Shown here in pieces: positions 1 through 8,626 of a stretch of DNA of 64,000 nucleotides. The position numbers and the translations under genes are program-made. Where the stretch lies: the NCBI GenBank assembly GCA_036494815.1, contig DASXNV010000110.1:1-64000 (forward strand). The letters run 5' to 3'. The notes under the pieces were generated by a model. It searched no databases, was not told the origin of the DNA, and worked only from the letters and a program-made list of their open reading frames with translations. The DNA is from Poindextera sp036494815 (GTDB lineage Bacteria > Pseudomonadota > Alphaproteobacteria > Caulobacterales > Caulobacteraceae). Position 1 is the first letter of the stretch, and each line of letters opens with the position of its first letter.

Positions 1-1186
1 ACTTGTCCTTGGTCAACAGGCGCACCGCGTCGCCGCACAGATACATGTCGTTGCGCAGGTTCGGGGTCTCGGCCGCCGGCACATGGCGAAGGGAGCCATA
101 GGTTTGCACCTGAGCTTCGATGTCAGTCGAAAGCACGGCCAGGGCGGCGAAGATCTTCGGATCGTTCAGCTTGTGGGTGCGCAGGGCGTCGCCGACTTCG
201 GCCCGCGCGACGACAGTGTTGGGCGCGGGGAAGCCCACCGCGTGGGCGCGGAAGGCGACGCCGGCCGCCTCCGCCGTGCGTTCGAAGGCCGGCGCGGCGC
301 TGTCGGGCAGGGTGCGGTTCAGCGCATAGGCCGTTGGGGCGGCGCCGATGAGGATCAGCATGATCAGGCCCATGCCCTTTTGGCCGTCATTGCCGCCGTG
401 CGCGAAGGAGACGCTGGTGCAGGTGAGGATCAGCAGGCCACGGATCCACCAGGGCGGCGGCTGGTCGCTGGTGGGCGCCTCATAGAGGGTCTTGTTGCGC
501 ACCAGCACCTTCATCACCAACAGCAGCAGGGCGGCGCTGACGAAGCCGATCAGCGGGCTGAACAACAGGGCGCGGAACACGTTCACCGCCTGGGACCAGT
601 CGACCCCGGAGGTCGCCTGGCCGCTCGGCGCCATCAGCTGGTTGGAAAGGCCGACGCCCATGATCGAACCGATCAGCGCATGGGAGGACGAATTGGGAAT
701 GCCCATCGCCCAGGTGCCGAGGTTCCAGATGATCGCTGCAATCAGCAATGCAAAGATCATCGCATAGCCGGCCGTGCTGCCCACCTGCAGGATCAACTCA
801 ACCGGCAAGAGGGTGATGATGCCGTAGGCCACCGCACCGGTGGAGACCATGACGCCAGCAAAATTGAACAGGCCCGACCAAACCACGGCCACCAGGGGCG
901 GCAGGCTGTGGGTGTAGATCACCGTAGCGACGGCGTTGGCGGTGTCGTGGAAGCCGTTGACGAACTCGAAGCCGAGGGCGATCAGCAGCGCCAGGCCGAG
1001 AAGGGCGAAGACGCCGAACGCCACCGGCTCACCGACGCTGTGGATGTCGTGAACCAGGCCGAACGCGCCGTAACCGAGGCCGCCGCCCAGCAGCAGCAGG
1101 AACACCGCGCCGGCCGCGAGCGGCGGCCGCTGGTTGAGACGATGGCCCACGGGTCCGGATCCGGAGGGCAGGGCGATATCGACCAT
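1..1186 (-). CDS. PiT-family inorganic phosphate permease (C-terminus cut by window edge)
   Basis: Integral inner-membrane phosphate transporter of the PiT family. About 395 residues are visible; the C-terminal end lies beyond position 1. Hydrophobic segments alternate along the whole chain. The two inverted PiT repeats are marked by the motifs NGFHDTANAV (about residue 76-90) and FAHGGNDGQKG (about residue 260-272), which carry the conserved Gly/Asn-Asp signature. The start at 1186 gives MVDIALPSGSG with an acceptable upstream GC-rich Shine-Dalgarno region. It is divergent from the SDR gene at 1288; a perfect 15-nt dyad lies between them. Whether it is the high- or low-affinity type cannot be decided here. 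Confidence 0.9.
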   Translation of the reverse strand, partial: MVDIALPSGSGPVGHRLNQRPPLAAGAVFLLLLGGGLGYGAFGLVHDIHSVGEPVAFGVFALLGLALLIALGFEFVNGFHDTANAVATVIYTHSLPPLVAVVWSGLFNFAGVMVSTGAVAYGIITLLPVELILQVGSTAGYAMIFALLIAAIIWNLGTWAMGIPNSSSHALIGSIMGVGLSNQLMAPSGQATSGVDWSQAVNVFRALLFSPLIGFVSAALLLLVMKVLVRNKTLYEAPTSDQPPPWWIRGLLILTCTSVSFAHGGNDGQKGMGLIMLILIGAAPTAYALNRTLPDSAAPAFERTAEAAGVAFRAHAVGFPAPNTVVARAEVGDALRTHKLNDPKIFAALAVLSTDIEAQVQTYGSLRHVPAAETPNLRNDMYLCGDAVRLLTKDK

Positions 1187-1216
1187 CAGCGAGCTCCCGC
1201 TCCATCATTTACAAAT

Positions 1217-1231
1217 TCACGCTAAGCGTGA
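1217..1231. promoter_or_regulatory. Perfect dyad TCACGCT-A-AGCGTGA between divergent genes
   Basis: A 7-1-7 perfect inverted repeat lies in the 100-bp divergent intergenic region between the PiT permease and the SDR gene. Its size and symmetry suit an operator for a dimeric regulator. It does not resemble a Pho box. The regulator is not identified. Confidence 0.4.
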
Positions 1232-1287
1232 TCTTCAACGGTTTCGTGACGGCGGGCGGCCGCGCGTTGACAATTTGGAGACCAGCC

Positions 1288-2067
1288 ATGGCCGACCGGG
1301 TGGGACGCGTTCAGGGGAAGGTCGCCTTGGTCACCGGCGCGGCGTCGGGTCTGGGCGCTGAGGCCGCGCGCCGGCTGGCCCGGGAAGGCGCCACGGTCGT
1401 TCTGACAGATAGACAGAGCGAAGACGGCGAAGCCCTGGCCGATGCGATCGCGAGCGCTGGCGGACGGGCGGTGTTCTTCACCCATGACGTGACATCCGAA
1501 GAAGATTGGGCGAGGGCGGTGGCCGGAACCCTGGATCGCTTTGGCCGCCTCGACGTCCTGGTCAACAACGCGGGCGTCTCGGGCGGCGGCCTGCAACTGA
1601 TGACTCACAGCCTGGAGGACTGGCGAAGAATATTGTCGGTCAATCTCGACGGAGTGTTCCTGGGGCTGCGGCATGCGGGTCCGGCCATGGCCCAGGGCGG
1701 CGGCGGATCGGCGATCAACATCTCGTCGATCCTGGGCAAGGTCGGTCTTTCCGGAGCGGCGGCCTATTGCGCCTCCAAGGGTGGTGTCTTGATGCTGACC
1801 AAGGCTGCTGCGCTGGAATGGGCGCCGCTGAACATACGGGTCAATTCCATCCATCCAGGGTTCATCGACACGCCGATGGTCGCCAATGTGCTGCATCAGG
1901 CCGAAAACGGTAACGAGATGCGCGAGATGATCATTTCTCGCCACGCCTTCGGACGGCTGGGCGTGGCGCGGGAGATCGCTGACGGAGTGGTGTTTTTGGC
2001 CTCGGACGAGTCCAGCTTCATGACCGGATCGGAGCTGGTGATCGACGGAGGCTATACAGCGCAGTAG
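1288..2067 (+). CDS. SDR-family NAD(P)-dependent oxidoreductase
   Basis: Classical short-chain dehydrogenase/reductase of 259 residues, cytosolic. The Rossmann glycine motif TGAASGLG is at residues 16-23, NNAG at 93-96, the catalytic serine in NISSILG near 147, and the YxxxK pair at Y160/K164. The C-terminal FLASDESSFMTGSELVIDGGY block is typical of the family. An Asp (VVLTDRQ) after the second beta strand suggests NAD+ preference. The ATG at 1288 was chosen because GGAG lies 7 nt upstream; an upstream in-frame GTG at 1228 would overlap the dyad. Substrate unknown; the neighbouring amidohydrolases hint at a small catabolic group. Confidence 0.93.
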   Translation: MADRVGRVQGKVALVTGAASGLGAEAARRLAREGATVVLTDRQSEDGEALADAIASAGGRAVFFTHDVTSEEDWARAVAGTLDRFGRLDVLVNNAGVSGGGLQLMTHSLEDWRRILSVNLDGVFLGLRHAGPAMAQGGGGSAINISSILGKVGLSGAAAYCASKGGVLMLTKAAALEWAPLNIRVNSIHPGFIDTPMVANVLHQAENGNEMREMIISRHAFGRLGVAREIADGVVFLASDESSFMTGSELVIDGGYTAQ

Positions 2068-2086
2068 GCGACGCAATAGGCGCCAG

Positions 2087-3142
2087 TTAGAGCCCCAGCC
2101 GATAGACCCGGTTCGCGGTGGCGCTGAACAGCGCGGTCTTCTCATCCGCTGAATATCCGGCCGCGATGAGCTTGAAGGCGTTCCACAGCACGTCGTAGCT
2201 GCAGCTGCAGATATCCACCGGAAAATTGCTCTCGAACATGCAGCGATCGGGGCCGAACGCCTCGATACAGGCCTCCACATAGGGGCGCCACTCCGCCGCC
2301 AGCTGGCTGGAGGTCGCGGGGGGCTTGGCCATGAACGATGCGAAGCCCGGAAAGGCCATGGCCAGGCCGCCGAGCTTGACCGAGACCTGGGGGCAGGCCG
2401 CCAGCGCGCGGATATTTTCCCGCCAGATGGGAAAGCGTTCTTCGCGCCGCTCAGCATAGCTGGCAATGCCCAGCGGGGTGCCGACATGGTCGAGCACGAT
2501 CGGCGTATCCGGAAAGGCGCGGGCGAGATCGATCAGGTCTGGCAGTTGCGGTTCAAGCAGCCAGGCGTCGAAGGACAGGCCCAGGGGCGCCAATCGGGCG
2601 AAGCCTTGGCGAAAGCCTGGCTCAGCGTAGAGCCCGGCGGGCGTTCGCGCTAGCGGGCCTAGAACTGCGGGGTCGGCGTCGTGGGAGGCGCTGTTCCTGA
2701 TCCCCCGAAAGCGGCCACCCCCGGCGGCGATATGCCTCTCCAAAACCTCGACAACCCGGTCGCCCAAGGTCAGGTCCGCATGGCCCACGATGCCGGCGCA
2801 GGCGCGCACCTCGCCGTAGAGGCCGCTGGCGGTCATGGCGGCCACGCCGTTGACGAATTCGGTTTCGCCGACGCAGCGCAGATGCTCGGGGCCGTCGGCG
2901 CGGTACATGACCCCACACTGCAGATAGACGGTCGCACGAATGTTATGGCCGCTGTTCAGATCCCCCAGCAACTCGTCAAGCAGATAGCGTGGACGCAGTT
3001 TGGCGACGTGCTCGAACGGATGCTGGGGCGCCGGTAAGGCGGCGATCTGAGCCGCCGTACGATCCCACAAATGATGGTGAGGGTCGATGATCGGCAGGCC
3101 TGGGTCGAGGATTGGCTCCCGTGGCGCGGCGGCTTCAATCAT
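2087..3142 (-). CDS. Amidohydrolase 2 family (TIM-barrel metal-dependent hydrolase)
   Basis: 351-residue metal-dependent hydrolase of the amidohydrolase_2/COG3618 type, the family that contains lactonases such as 4-sulfomuconolactone hydrolase and L-fuconolactonase. The N-terminal metal motif DPHHHLWD is at residues 20-27. Later signature blocks are FRGIRN, VLDHVG and FESNFPVD (the conserved C-terminal Asp region). No signal peptide, so probably cytosolic. ATG 3142 has AGGGAG 10 nt upstream; an in-frame start at 3283 would invade the divergent gene. It converges with the SDR gene 19 bp away. Substrate cannot be assigned. Confidence 0.88.
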   Translation of the reverse strand: MIEAAAPREPILDPGLPIIDPHHHLWDRTAAQIAALPAPQHPFEHVAKLRPRYLLDELLGDLNSGHNIRATVYLQCGVMYRADGPEHLRCVGETEFVNGVAAMTASGLYGEVRACAGIVGHADLTLGDRVVEVLERHIAAGGGRFRGIRNSASHDADPAVLGPLARTPAGLYAEPGFRQGFARLAPLGLSFDAWLLEPQLPDLIDLARAFPDTPIVLDHVGTPLGIASYAERREERFPIWRENIRALAACPQVSVKLGGLAMAFPGFASFMAKPPATSSQLAAEWRPYVEACIEAFGPDRCMFESNFPVDICSCSYDVLWNAFKLIAAGYSADEKTALFSATANRVYRLGL

Positions 3143-3273
3143 GGCCTGCAGACTCCCTATTGCGAACCTTGTTATGTCTTGCGGGATTTTGATGGCCGAC
3201 GCGCCGGCGGATGACAAGCTGCGGTGAGCGAAACAAGAGTCTGCCGGCCAGTCGGGCGTGGGGGAAGCGAGAC

Positions 3274-4587
3274 ATGTATTCATATCGGCGCGTGAGGCGC
3301 TGGCGGGTCGCAGCGGCGATTTCGACCCTGGTCGGCGTTCTGGCCGCTCAGCCCACGCGTGCCGACGATGTGGTTGTCCTGCTGCGGCCTGCGCGGGTCT
3401 TCACCGCCGACGACGCCGTCACCCATTCGGGCTGGGTGGTGGTGCTGACCAATAATCGCATTACCGCGGTCGGCCCGGCAGACTCGGTCCATGCCCCGGC
3501 GGGGGTGCGGATCATCGAACTGCCGGGAACGACCCTGTTGCCGGGATTGATCGATATCCATTCGCACCTGTTCCTGCATCCCTACAACGAGGCCCTGTGG
3601 GACGATCAAGTGCTCAAGGAGCCGCTGGCCTATCGCACCCTACGCGCGGGCTGGCAGGCGACGGCGACCTTGATGGCGGGGTTCACCACTCTGAGAGACC
3701 TGGGCACGGAGGGGGCCGGCGACGCGGACGTGGGGCTCAAGCGGGCGATTCAGGACGGAATTGTCCCCGGGCCTCGCCTGTTCGTCGCCACCCGCGCCAT
3801 CGTCGCCACCGGGGCCTACGGCCCGGCGCGCCGCAACTACGTGTCAGGCTGGGACCTGCCGCAGGGTGCGCAGGAAGCCTCCGGCGCCGCGGAGGTCACC
3901 AAGGCGGTGCGCGAGCAGGCCGCCCTCGGCGCTGATTGGATCAAGCTCTACGCGGACTACCGCGTAGGCCCCGGTGGCGCGACGCAACCGACCTTTACCC
4001 AGGAAGAGCTGAAGGTGGCTGTAGAGGTGGCCCATTCGCAGGACCATCCTGTTGCGGTTCATGCCGCCAGCGACGAAGGCATGCGCCGGGCCGCCGTCGC
4101 CGGCGTGGATACGATCGAACACGGGTATGGCGCCTCGGAAGCCACGTTCCGCCTCATGGCGCAGAAGGGCATCGCCTATGAGCCGACCCTGACGGCGGTC
4201 GAAGCGACCTCGATCTATTTCCAGCACTACATACCGGGCCAATCGCCGCCGACGCTGGCCATGCAGCAGGCTGAGCGAGCCTTTCGGCTGGCTCTGAAGC
4301 TGGGCGTGACCATCGGCTGCGGATCGGATGTGGGCGTCTTCGCCCATGGTGAGAACTGGCGTGAGTTGCATTGGATGGTGCGCGACGGCATGACGCCGGT
4401 CCAGGCCCTGCTCGCCGCCACCGCGGTCGACGCCAGGATACTGCGTCAAGCCGATCAGATCGGCCGCGTCCACCAGGGGCTATTGGCCGACCTGATCGCG
4501 GTTCCGGGCGACCCCACGACGGATATCACCGCGCTTAGCCGGGTGGTGTTCGTGATGAAGGATGGCGTGATCTACAAGACGCCGTAG
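3274..4587 (+). CDS. Exported imidazolonepropionase-like amidohydrolase
   Basis: 437-residue amidohydrolase_1 enzyme with an N-terminal signal peptide (basic MYSYRRVRRWR then a hydrophobic stretch ending near TRADD), so periplasmic. Metal and catalytic residues are visible: H96 and H98 (HSHLF), the carboxylated-lysine candidate K225 in DWIKLY, H263 (VHAAS), H283 (EHGYG) and D352 (GSDVG). This pattern matches the Sgx9260/Xaa-Pro dipeptidase-like group of amidohydrolases that hydrolyse N-acyl or dipeptide substrates. ATG 3274 follows a GGGGAAGCGAG element. It is divergent from the COG3618 hydrolase. Substrate is inference only. Confidence 0.88.
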   Translation: MYSYRRVRRWRVAAAISTLVGVLAAQPTRADDVVVLLRPARVFTADDAVTHSGWVVVLTNNRITAVGPADSVHAPAGVRIIELPGTTLLPGLIDIHSHLFLHPYNEALWDDQVLKEPLAYRTLRAGWQATATLMAGFTTLRDLGTEGAGDADVGLKRAIQDGIVPGPRLFVATRAIVATGAYGPARRNYVSGWDLPQGAQEASGAAEVTKAVREQAALGADWIKLYADYRVGPGGATQPTFTQEELKVAVEVAHSQDHPVAVHAASDEGMRRAAVAGVDTIEHGYGASEATFRLMAQKGIAYEPTLTAVEATSIYFQHYIPGQSPPTLAMQQAERAFRLALKLGVTIGCGSDVGVFAHGENWRELHWMVRDGMTPVQALLAATAVDARILRQADQIGRVHQGLLADLIAVPGDPTTDITALSRVVFVMKDGVIYKTP

Positions 4588-4593
4588 ATCCCG

Positions 4594-4624
4594 ATGATTT
4601 TGGATTGAATCAATCCAAAATCAT
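4594..4624. terminator. 31-nt perfect palindrome centred on a GANTC site
   Basis: Two 15-nt arms (4594-4608 and 4610-4624) are perfectly complementary around one central base. The palindrome lies 7 nt after the amidohydrolase stop and 77 nt from the end of the convergent histidine kinase, a position suited to a bidirectional terminator. It is AT-rich against a GC-rich background. Its centre contains GAATC, the recognition sequence of the CcrM methyltransferase found in Caulobacterales. Confidence 0.55.
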
Positions 4625-4700
4625 AAGACGTGATCGGCTCTATGGGGAGGAGCGGGTTGTGGAGGGAAAGCCGCTTCGCACTTTTCCTCAACCCGCTCTG

Positions 4701-7220
4701 TCAGGCTACCGAGGACAGGGTCTCTTCCTGAGCGTTCATCTCGCCGCCCAGAGCCATGTTCAGAGCCGCCATCAGGGCCGTCACGGTGACGGGCTTGGAA
4801 ACGTGCCCATCCGCACCGGCCAGTCGCCCAGCCTCGCGATGTTCGGGCATGGCGTTTGCGCTGAGCATGATCACCGGGATATGGCGGCTGGCGCCCTGTT
4901 CCTCCTGCCGGATGATCCGGGTGGCCTCAAGGCCGTCCATGACCGGCATCTGCATGTCCATGAACACCACGTCGAACTGCTCACGGCGCACGGCTTCGAC
5001 GGCCTCGAGCCCATTGACCACGGACACCGTCTCGACGCCAAACTGGTCGAGCATCATCCGCACAACCTTGCGATTGGTGTCGTGATCGTCGACCACCAGC
5101 ACCCGGACAGGGCGATCCTCGGTCGGTGTGGCGCCTTCGCCGAAGAAGTCGTCGTCATCGACGACCGGCGAGGGGCCTGGCGCAAACGGCGCTTCGAACG
5201 AGAAGCGTGAGCCTTCTCCCGGCGCGCTTTGGCAGTCCATCTCGCCGCCCATCAGGGCCGCCAATTGGCGGGAGATGGCCAGGCCCAGGCCGCTGCCGCC
5301 GAAACGGCGGGTGATCGATCCGTCGGCCTGCTGGAACCGTCCGAAGATGCGTTCTTTTTCGCTGTCGTCGAACCCGACGCCGGTGTCGGCTACGACGAAG
5401 CGCAAAACGCCCGGGCGGGCCGTGGTGGCGGATATGACCACCTCACCGAAATCGGTGAACTTGACGGCGTTGCTGATCAGGTTGGTGAGGATCTGGCGCA
5501 CCCGTGTGGCGTCGCCGATGAACCAGGACTCCAATTCGGGCGCGATCTTGGCGTCGAGGACCAGACCCTTGTCCTCGGCCTTGAGGCGCGACAGGCTGGC
5601 AACCGTACGCACCAGGTCCCCGGCCTGGAAGGGCGCGGTCTCGATGCTCATACGCCCGGCTTCAACCCGCGCCAGATCCAGCACGTCGGAGAGCAGGCGC
5701 TCGAGTGATTGGCCTGAGCTGCGGATAATCTCGACCATCTCGCGCTCACGACGGGGCAGGTCGCTGGCGGCGAGCATGTCGGCCACGCCGACCACGCCGT
5801 TTAGCGGGGTACGGATCTCATGGCTCATATTGGCCAGGAATTCGCTCTTGGAATTGCTGGCCATCTCGGCCTTCATCTGCGCCGCCCGCAGCCGCAACCC
5901 AATGCGCCTCTGCCAGAGCACCACACCCGCGGCGCAGACCAGGAACAGAGCTGCGAACGCGATGATCCAATATTGTGACCGGGCGGCCTGGCGCTGCAGT
6001 TCAGCGTCACGGCGAGCGGTCGACAACTGGTTCTGCAGCGCGCCGGTGATCTGATGAACGCCCACATTGAAGCGGCGCGCGTCGGCCTGTGCGTGGTTCA
6101 GGTCATAGGTGCGCAGGACCTCGAAGGCTTTCTGCTCTTTGCCCTGGGCCCGCAAAAGCTCGGCCTCCACCTGCTTCTCGCGCTCCAGGTTGGAGGTTTG
6201 GTTATCTACATTCGCCAATAGAATGCGAATGGCGTTGAGATCGGCCTGGGCGCCAGCGACGTCGCCCAGGCGCGCACGGGCGATCGCCCGTAGTGGCAGC
6301 AGGTCCCGCGCCAGGAATTCCGCGCCGCTCAGCTTGTTGTCCAGGCCCTTCAGGCATCCCATGACTTCCGCCGGCGTGCCGAAACTATCGGCGACCATGG
6401 CGCACATGTTCTGGTCCCAGACCCGCAGGTGCGGCAGGTCCGAGCGGGTGGCCAGCCTGTGGTGCACGCGGTAGAGTTCGCGGGCCAACTTACCGTCGCC
6501 CAGCTTCACCGCCATGTGCGCCATGTTGTAGACGCCGTCGAAGTCCGGGCGGGGATAGGCGGGATCGGCGAACTCGATATCGGCGCGCTGAAGCGCCTGG
6601 GCGCTGCCGCCCAGATCGTCGAGCACCATCAAGGTCAGGCCGATGTCTTCCCAGATGGTCGATTCAGCGGCGTTGGAGGCTGGATCGCCGGCGGGGATCA
6701 GCACCTCGGCTTCGGACAGGATCTTCAAAGCCGAACCGGTCTGGTCCTGATCGATGAGGATCTGGGATTCGACGCCCATGGCGTGAATGCGGGCGAACCA
6801 ATCCGGCTCGCCCTGCGCGATCCGCGTGATTTCAGCCTGAACCGAAGGATCGCCGCTGTCATAGCGGGCCTTCAGCGCGTTGATCCGCGCCATGGCCAGA
6901 TAGCGTTTGTCGCCTTGACGCTCGGCGCTGCGCTTGAGGAGGTCGTTCCAGTGGTTGAAGCGGTCGAATTCGGACTGGTTGAGCAGGGTCCAGGCCACGT
7001 GCTGCATCCGGCTGAGCGATTCGCGGCTCGCGCTCCGGCTCGCCGCATCGCCAAAGCGCTCGAGATCGGCGAAGCTGCTCTTGTCGGCGCGTTGTTCCAG
7101 GGCGAGGGCAAGTTGGGCTGGATCGACGCGTCCCTGGGCATGCGCAGGCGGCGTCGCAGCGGCGAGGCTCGCGCACACGCAGAGCAGCGCAGCGAAACTC
7201 ACCGCCGGCCTCTTCGCCAT
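4701..7220 (-). CDS. Hybrid sensor histidine kinase with TPR-like periplasmic domain and receiver
   Basis: 839-residue hybrid kinase. A signal peptide (MAKRPAVSF... ending AHAQG) precedes about 390 residues of helical TPR-like sensor sequence. One membrane segment is at about 421-442. HisKA carries the phospho-acceptor H467 in NMSHEIRTPLNG; the HATPase domain has N and G boxes (NLISNAVKF, DTGVGF, GSGLGLAIS). A C-terminal receiver has acidic residues VVDDHD and phospho-acceptor D755 in MDMQMPVMDG. The ATG at 7220 was chosen for GGAG 6 nt upstream and because it begins the signal peptide. No cognate output regulator is adjacent, so phosphotransfer probably goes through a remote partner. Signal unknown. 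Confidence 0.93.
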   Translation of the reverse strand: MAKRPAVSFAALLCVCASLAAATPPAHAQGRVDPAQLALALEQRADKSSFADLERFGDAASRSASRESLSRMQHVAWTLLNQSEFDRFNHWNDLLKRSAERQGDKRYLAMARINALKARYDSGDPSVQAEITRIAQGEPDWFARIHAMGVESQILIDQDQTGSALKILSEAEVLIPAGDPASNAAESTIWEDIGLTLMVLDDLGGSAQALQRADIEFADPAYPRPDFDGVYNMAHMAVKLGDGKLARELYRVHHRLATRSDLPHLRVWDQNMCAMVADSFGTPAEVMGCLKGLDNKLSGAEFLARDLLPLRAIARARLGDVAGAQADLNAIRILLANVDNQTSNLEREKQVEAELLRAQGKEQKAFEVLRTYDLNHAQADARRFNVGVHQITGALQNQLSTARRDAELQRQAARSQYWIIAFAALFLVCAAGVVLWQRRIGLRLRAAQMKAEMASNSKSEFLANMSHEIRTPLNGVVGVADMLAASDLPRREREMVEIIRSSGQSLERLLSDVLDLARVEAGRMSIETAPFQAGDLVRTVASLSRLKAEDKGLVLDAKIAPELESWFIGDATRVRQILTNLISNAVKFTDFGEVVISATTARPGVLRFVVADTGVGFDDSEKERIFGRFQQADGSITRRFGGSGLGLAISRQLAALMGGEMDCQSAPGEGSRFSFEAPFAPGPSPVVDDDDFFGEGATPTEDRPVRVLVVDDHDTNRKVVRMMLDQFGVETVSVVNGLEAVEAVRREQFDVVFMDMQMPVMDGLEATRIIRQEEQGASRHIPVIMLSANAMPEHREAGRLAGADGHVSKPVTVTALMAALNMALGGEMNAQEETLSSVA

Positions 7221-7415
7221 GTGCAAACTCCAGCAACCACACTGTTCTGGCTTAGCTAACACAGCAAAGGTTTCGGAAACGCTATTAAGCGGCGAACTGC
7301 GTCGATGCAGCACAGCGATGGGGCGACAGGTGCGAAACCTTGGGCTCACTACGCTCGGTAGAGCAGTCTGATGGCGATGGGACCCAGTCCTCGACTGCAT
7401 TTTACTGCCGGGCAT

Positions 7416-7994
7416 CTATCCCCTTCTGGGAATAGACGGCACAATCATGGGGGTGCGGCGGCTGTAGGCGTCATAGGCGTCAGAACCCATTTCCTGGCGC
7501 AGGAAACGTTCCTCCAGGCGCGCCTTGGTCCAGAAGCCGAGGGTCATGGTCGCGGCGCCGGCGAGGGCGACGATCGTGCCCTTGAGCGCGCCCGTGGCGA
7601 AGGCGGCCAGGATGATGCCGGTGTAGATCGGATGGCGGACCAGGGCGTAGGGGCCTGTGTCGACGATGTGGTGATCGACCTTCCTGGTCACTGTCCCCGA
7701 CCACAGTCGGCCCAGGTGAAGCCGCGCCCACCAGCAAAAGCCGAAGCCGAGCATGGCGACCGCCACCAGGCTCCAGCCGAACGCCTCGTCGATGTCCCAC
7801 AGGCGTCCGGGGCCTTGATGGTCGTGGGTGCGGACGCCGAGCAGCAAAACGCCGCCAAGCATGGTTATGATCCAGTGGGGCGCCTCGGCCGCAAAGGATG
7901 GCCGACGGGCGGCGCGGTCGGCCCAGACAGCGGCGAACATCCATGACAGGATCCAGCCGTCCCAGACGAAGAAGATAGCTAGTTGCGGTGACAC
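7416..7994 (-). CDS. Isoprenylcysteine carboxyl methyltransferase-like membrane protein
   Basis: 192-residue polytopic membrane protein of the ICMT/PEMT family (methyltransferases using SAM within the membrane). The family signature GPYALVRHPIYTG lies near residue 115-127, followed by the C-terminal EERFLRQEMG...AYDAYSRRTPMIVP block. There are about four to five hydrophobic segments. A GTG start at 7994 fits the frame; an ATG at 7999 is out of frame. It is 195 bp upstream of the hybrid kinase on the same strand. The acceptor substrate in bacteria of this family is generally unknown; a lipid or small thiol/phenol acceptor is possible. Confidence 0.85.
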   Translation of the reverse strand: MSPQLAIFFVWDGWILSWMFAAVWADRAARRPSFAAEAPHWIITMLGGVLLLGVRTHDHQGPGRLWDIDEAFGWSLVAVAMLGFGFCWWARLHLGRLWSGTVTRKVDHHIVDTGPYALVRHPIYTGIILAAFATGALKGTIVALAGAATMTLGFWTKARLEERFLRQEMGSDAYDAYSRRTPMIVPSIPRRG

Positions 7995-8142
7995 AACATT
8001 CTGACCCCAAGCTTGCGGGTTATTATCCGCCGGACCGGGTGCGACGCGAAGTCGAGCAACTTCAATCTATTGGTATCGCCATAGGATCAGGTCGCCCGGA
8101 AAACTGTCCGGATTCGAACAGGCCGGGCGCCGGGTTCGCCGG

Positions 8143-8568
8143 CTATCGCTCACGGCGATAGCAGAAGGTGTCCGGCATGCGCGGCATGCCGATGCGCTCG
8201 TAGAAGCTGACGGCGTCGGGCATCGACGCCAGGATGAGGCTCACTGTGGGGCCTAGTTCGCGGCGCACCTGGTTCAAAAGGCCCTTGCCGACACCCAGGC
8301 CTTGGGCGGAGCGGGATACCGCCAATTCAGACAGGTAGCAGCACCAGGAAAAGTCGGTGATGCAACGCGCCACGCCCACCAACGGGCGGTCCGACTGGTC
8401 CAGGCGAGCGGTGACCACCAAGCCGGCGGCGGAAAGCATTTGGCCCAACCGTTCGGGATCGTTGAGCGGGCGTGTCGCCCCCAGGCCCGACTCCGCCAGC
8501 ACGCGAGCGAACTCGGACGCCTCCAGATCGGTTTGTCGGGCATAGATCACAGCGGGCTTGTCGGTCAT
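8143..8568 (-). CDS. GNAT-family N-acetyltransferase
   Basis: 141-residue acetyl-CoA dependent acetyltransferase. The acetyl-CoA binding motif A appears as AQGLGVGKGLLNQV (R/Q-x-x-G-x-G/A), preceded by the beta-4 strand YLSELAVS, and motif B as AVSFYERIGMPRM. The ATG at 8568 matches the family start; a longer upstream frame overlaps the next gene and lacks homology-like sequence. It lies 58 bp downstream of the endonuclease III-like gene on the same strand, probably one transcript. Acceptor unknown. Confidence 0.85.
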   Translation of the reverse strand: MTDKPAVIYARQTDLEASEFARVLAESGLGATRPLNDPERLGQMLSAAGLVVTARLDQSDRPLVGVARCITDFSWCCYLSELAVSRSAQGLGVGKGLLNQVRRELGPTVSLILASMPDAVSFYERIGMPRMPDTFCYRRER

Positions 8569-8626
8569 GAGCTTGAGGCGTTGGGGTTGCGAAGGCGAAG
8601 CCAGCTTATTCCCCTCACCGTCGCCT

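Noticed and set aside
83..1225. Long plus-strand open frame
   Set aside because: It is antisense to the PiT permease, is rich in Gln/His/Arg of the kind seen in GC-rich shadow frames and has no domain signature.
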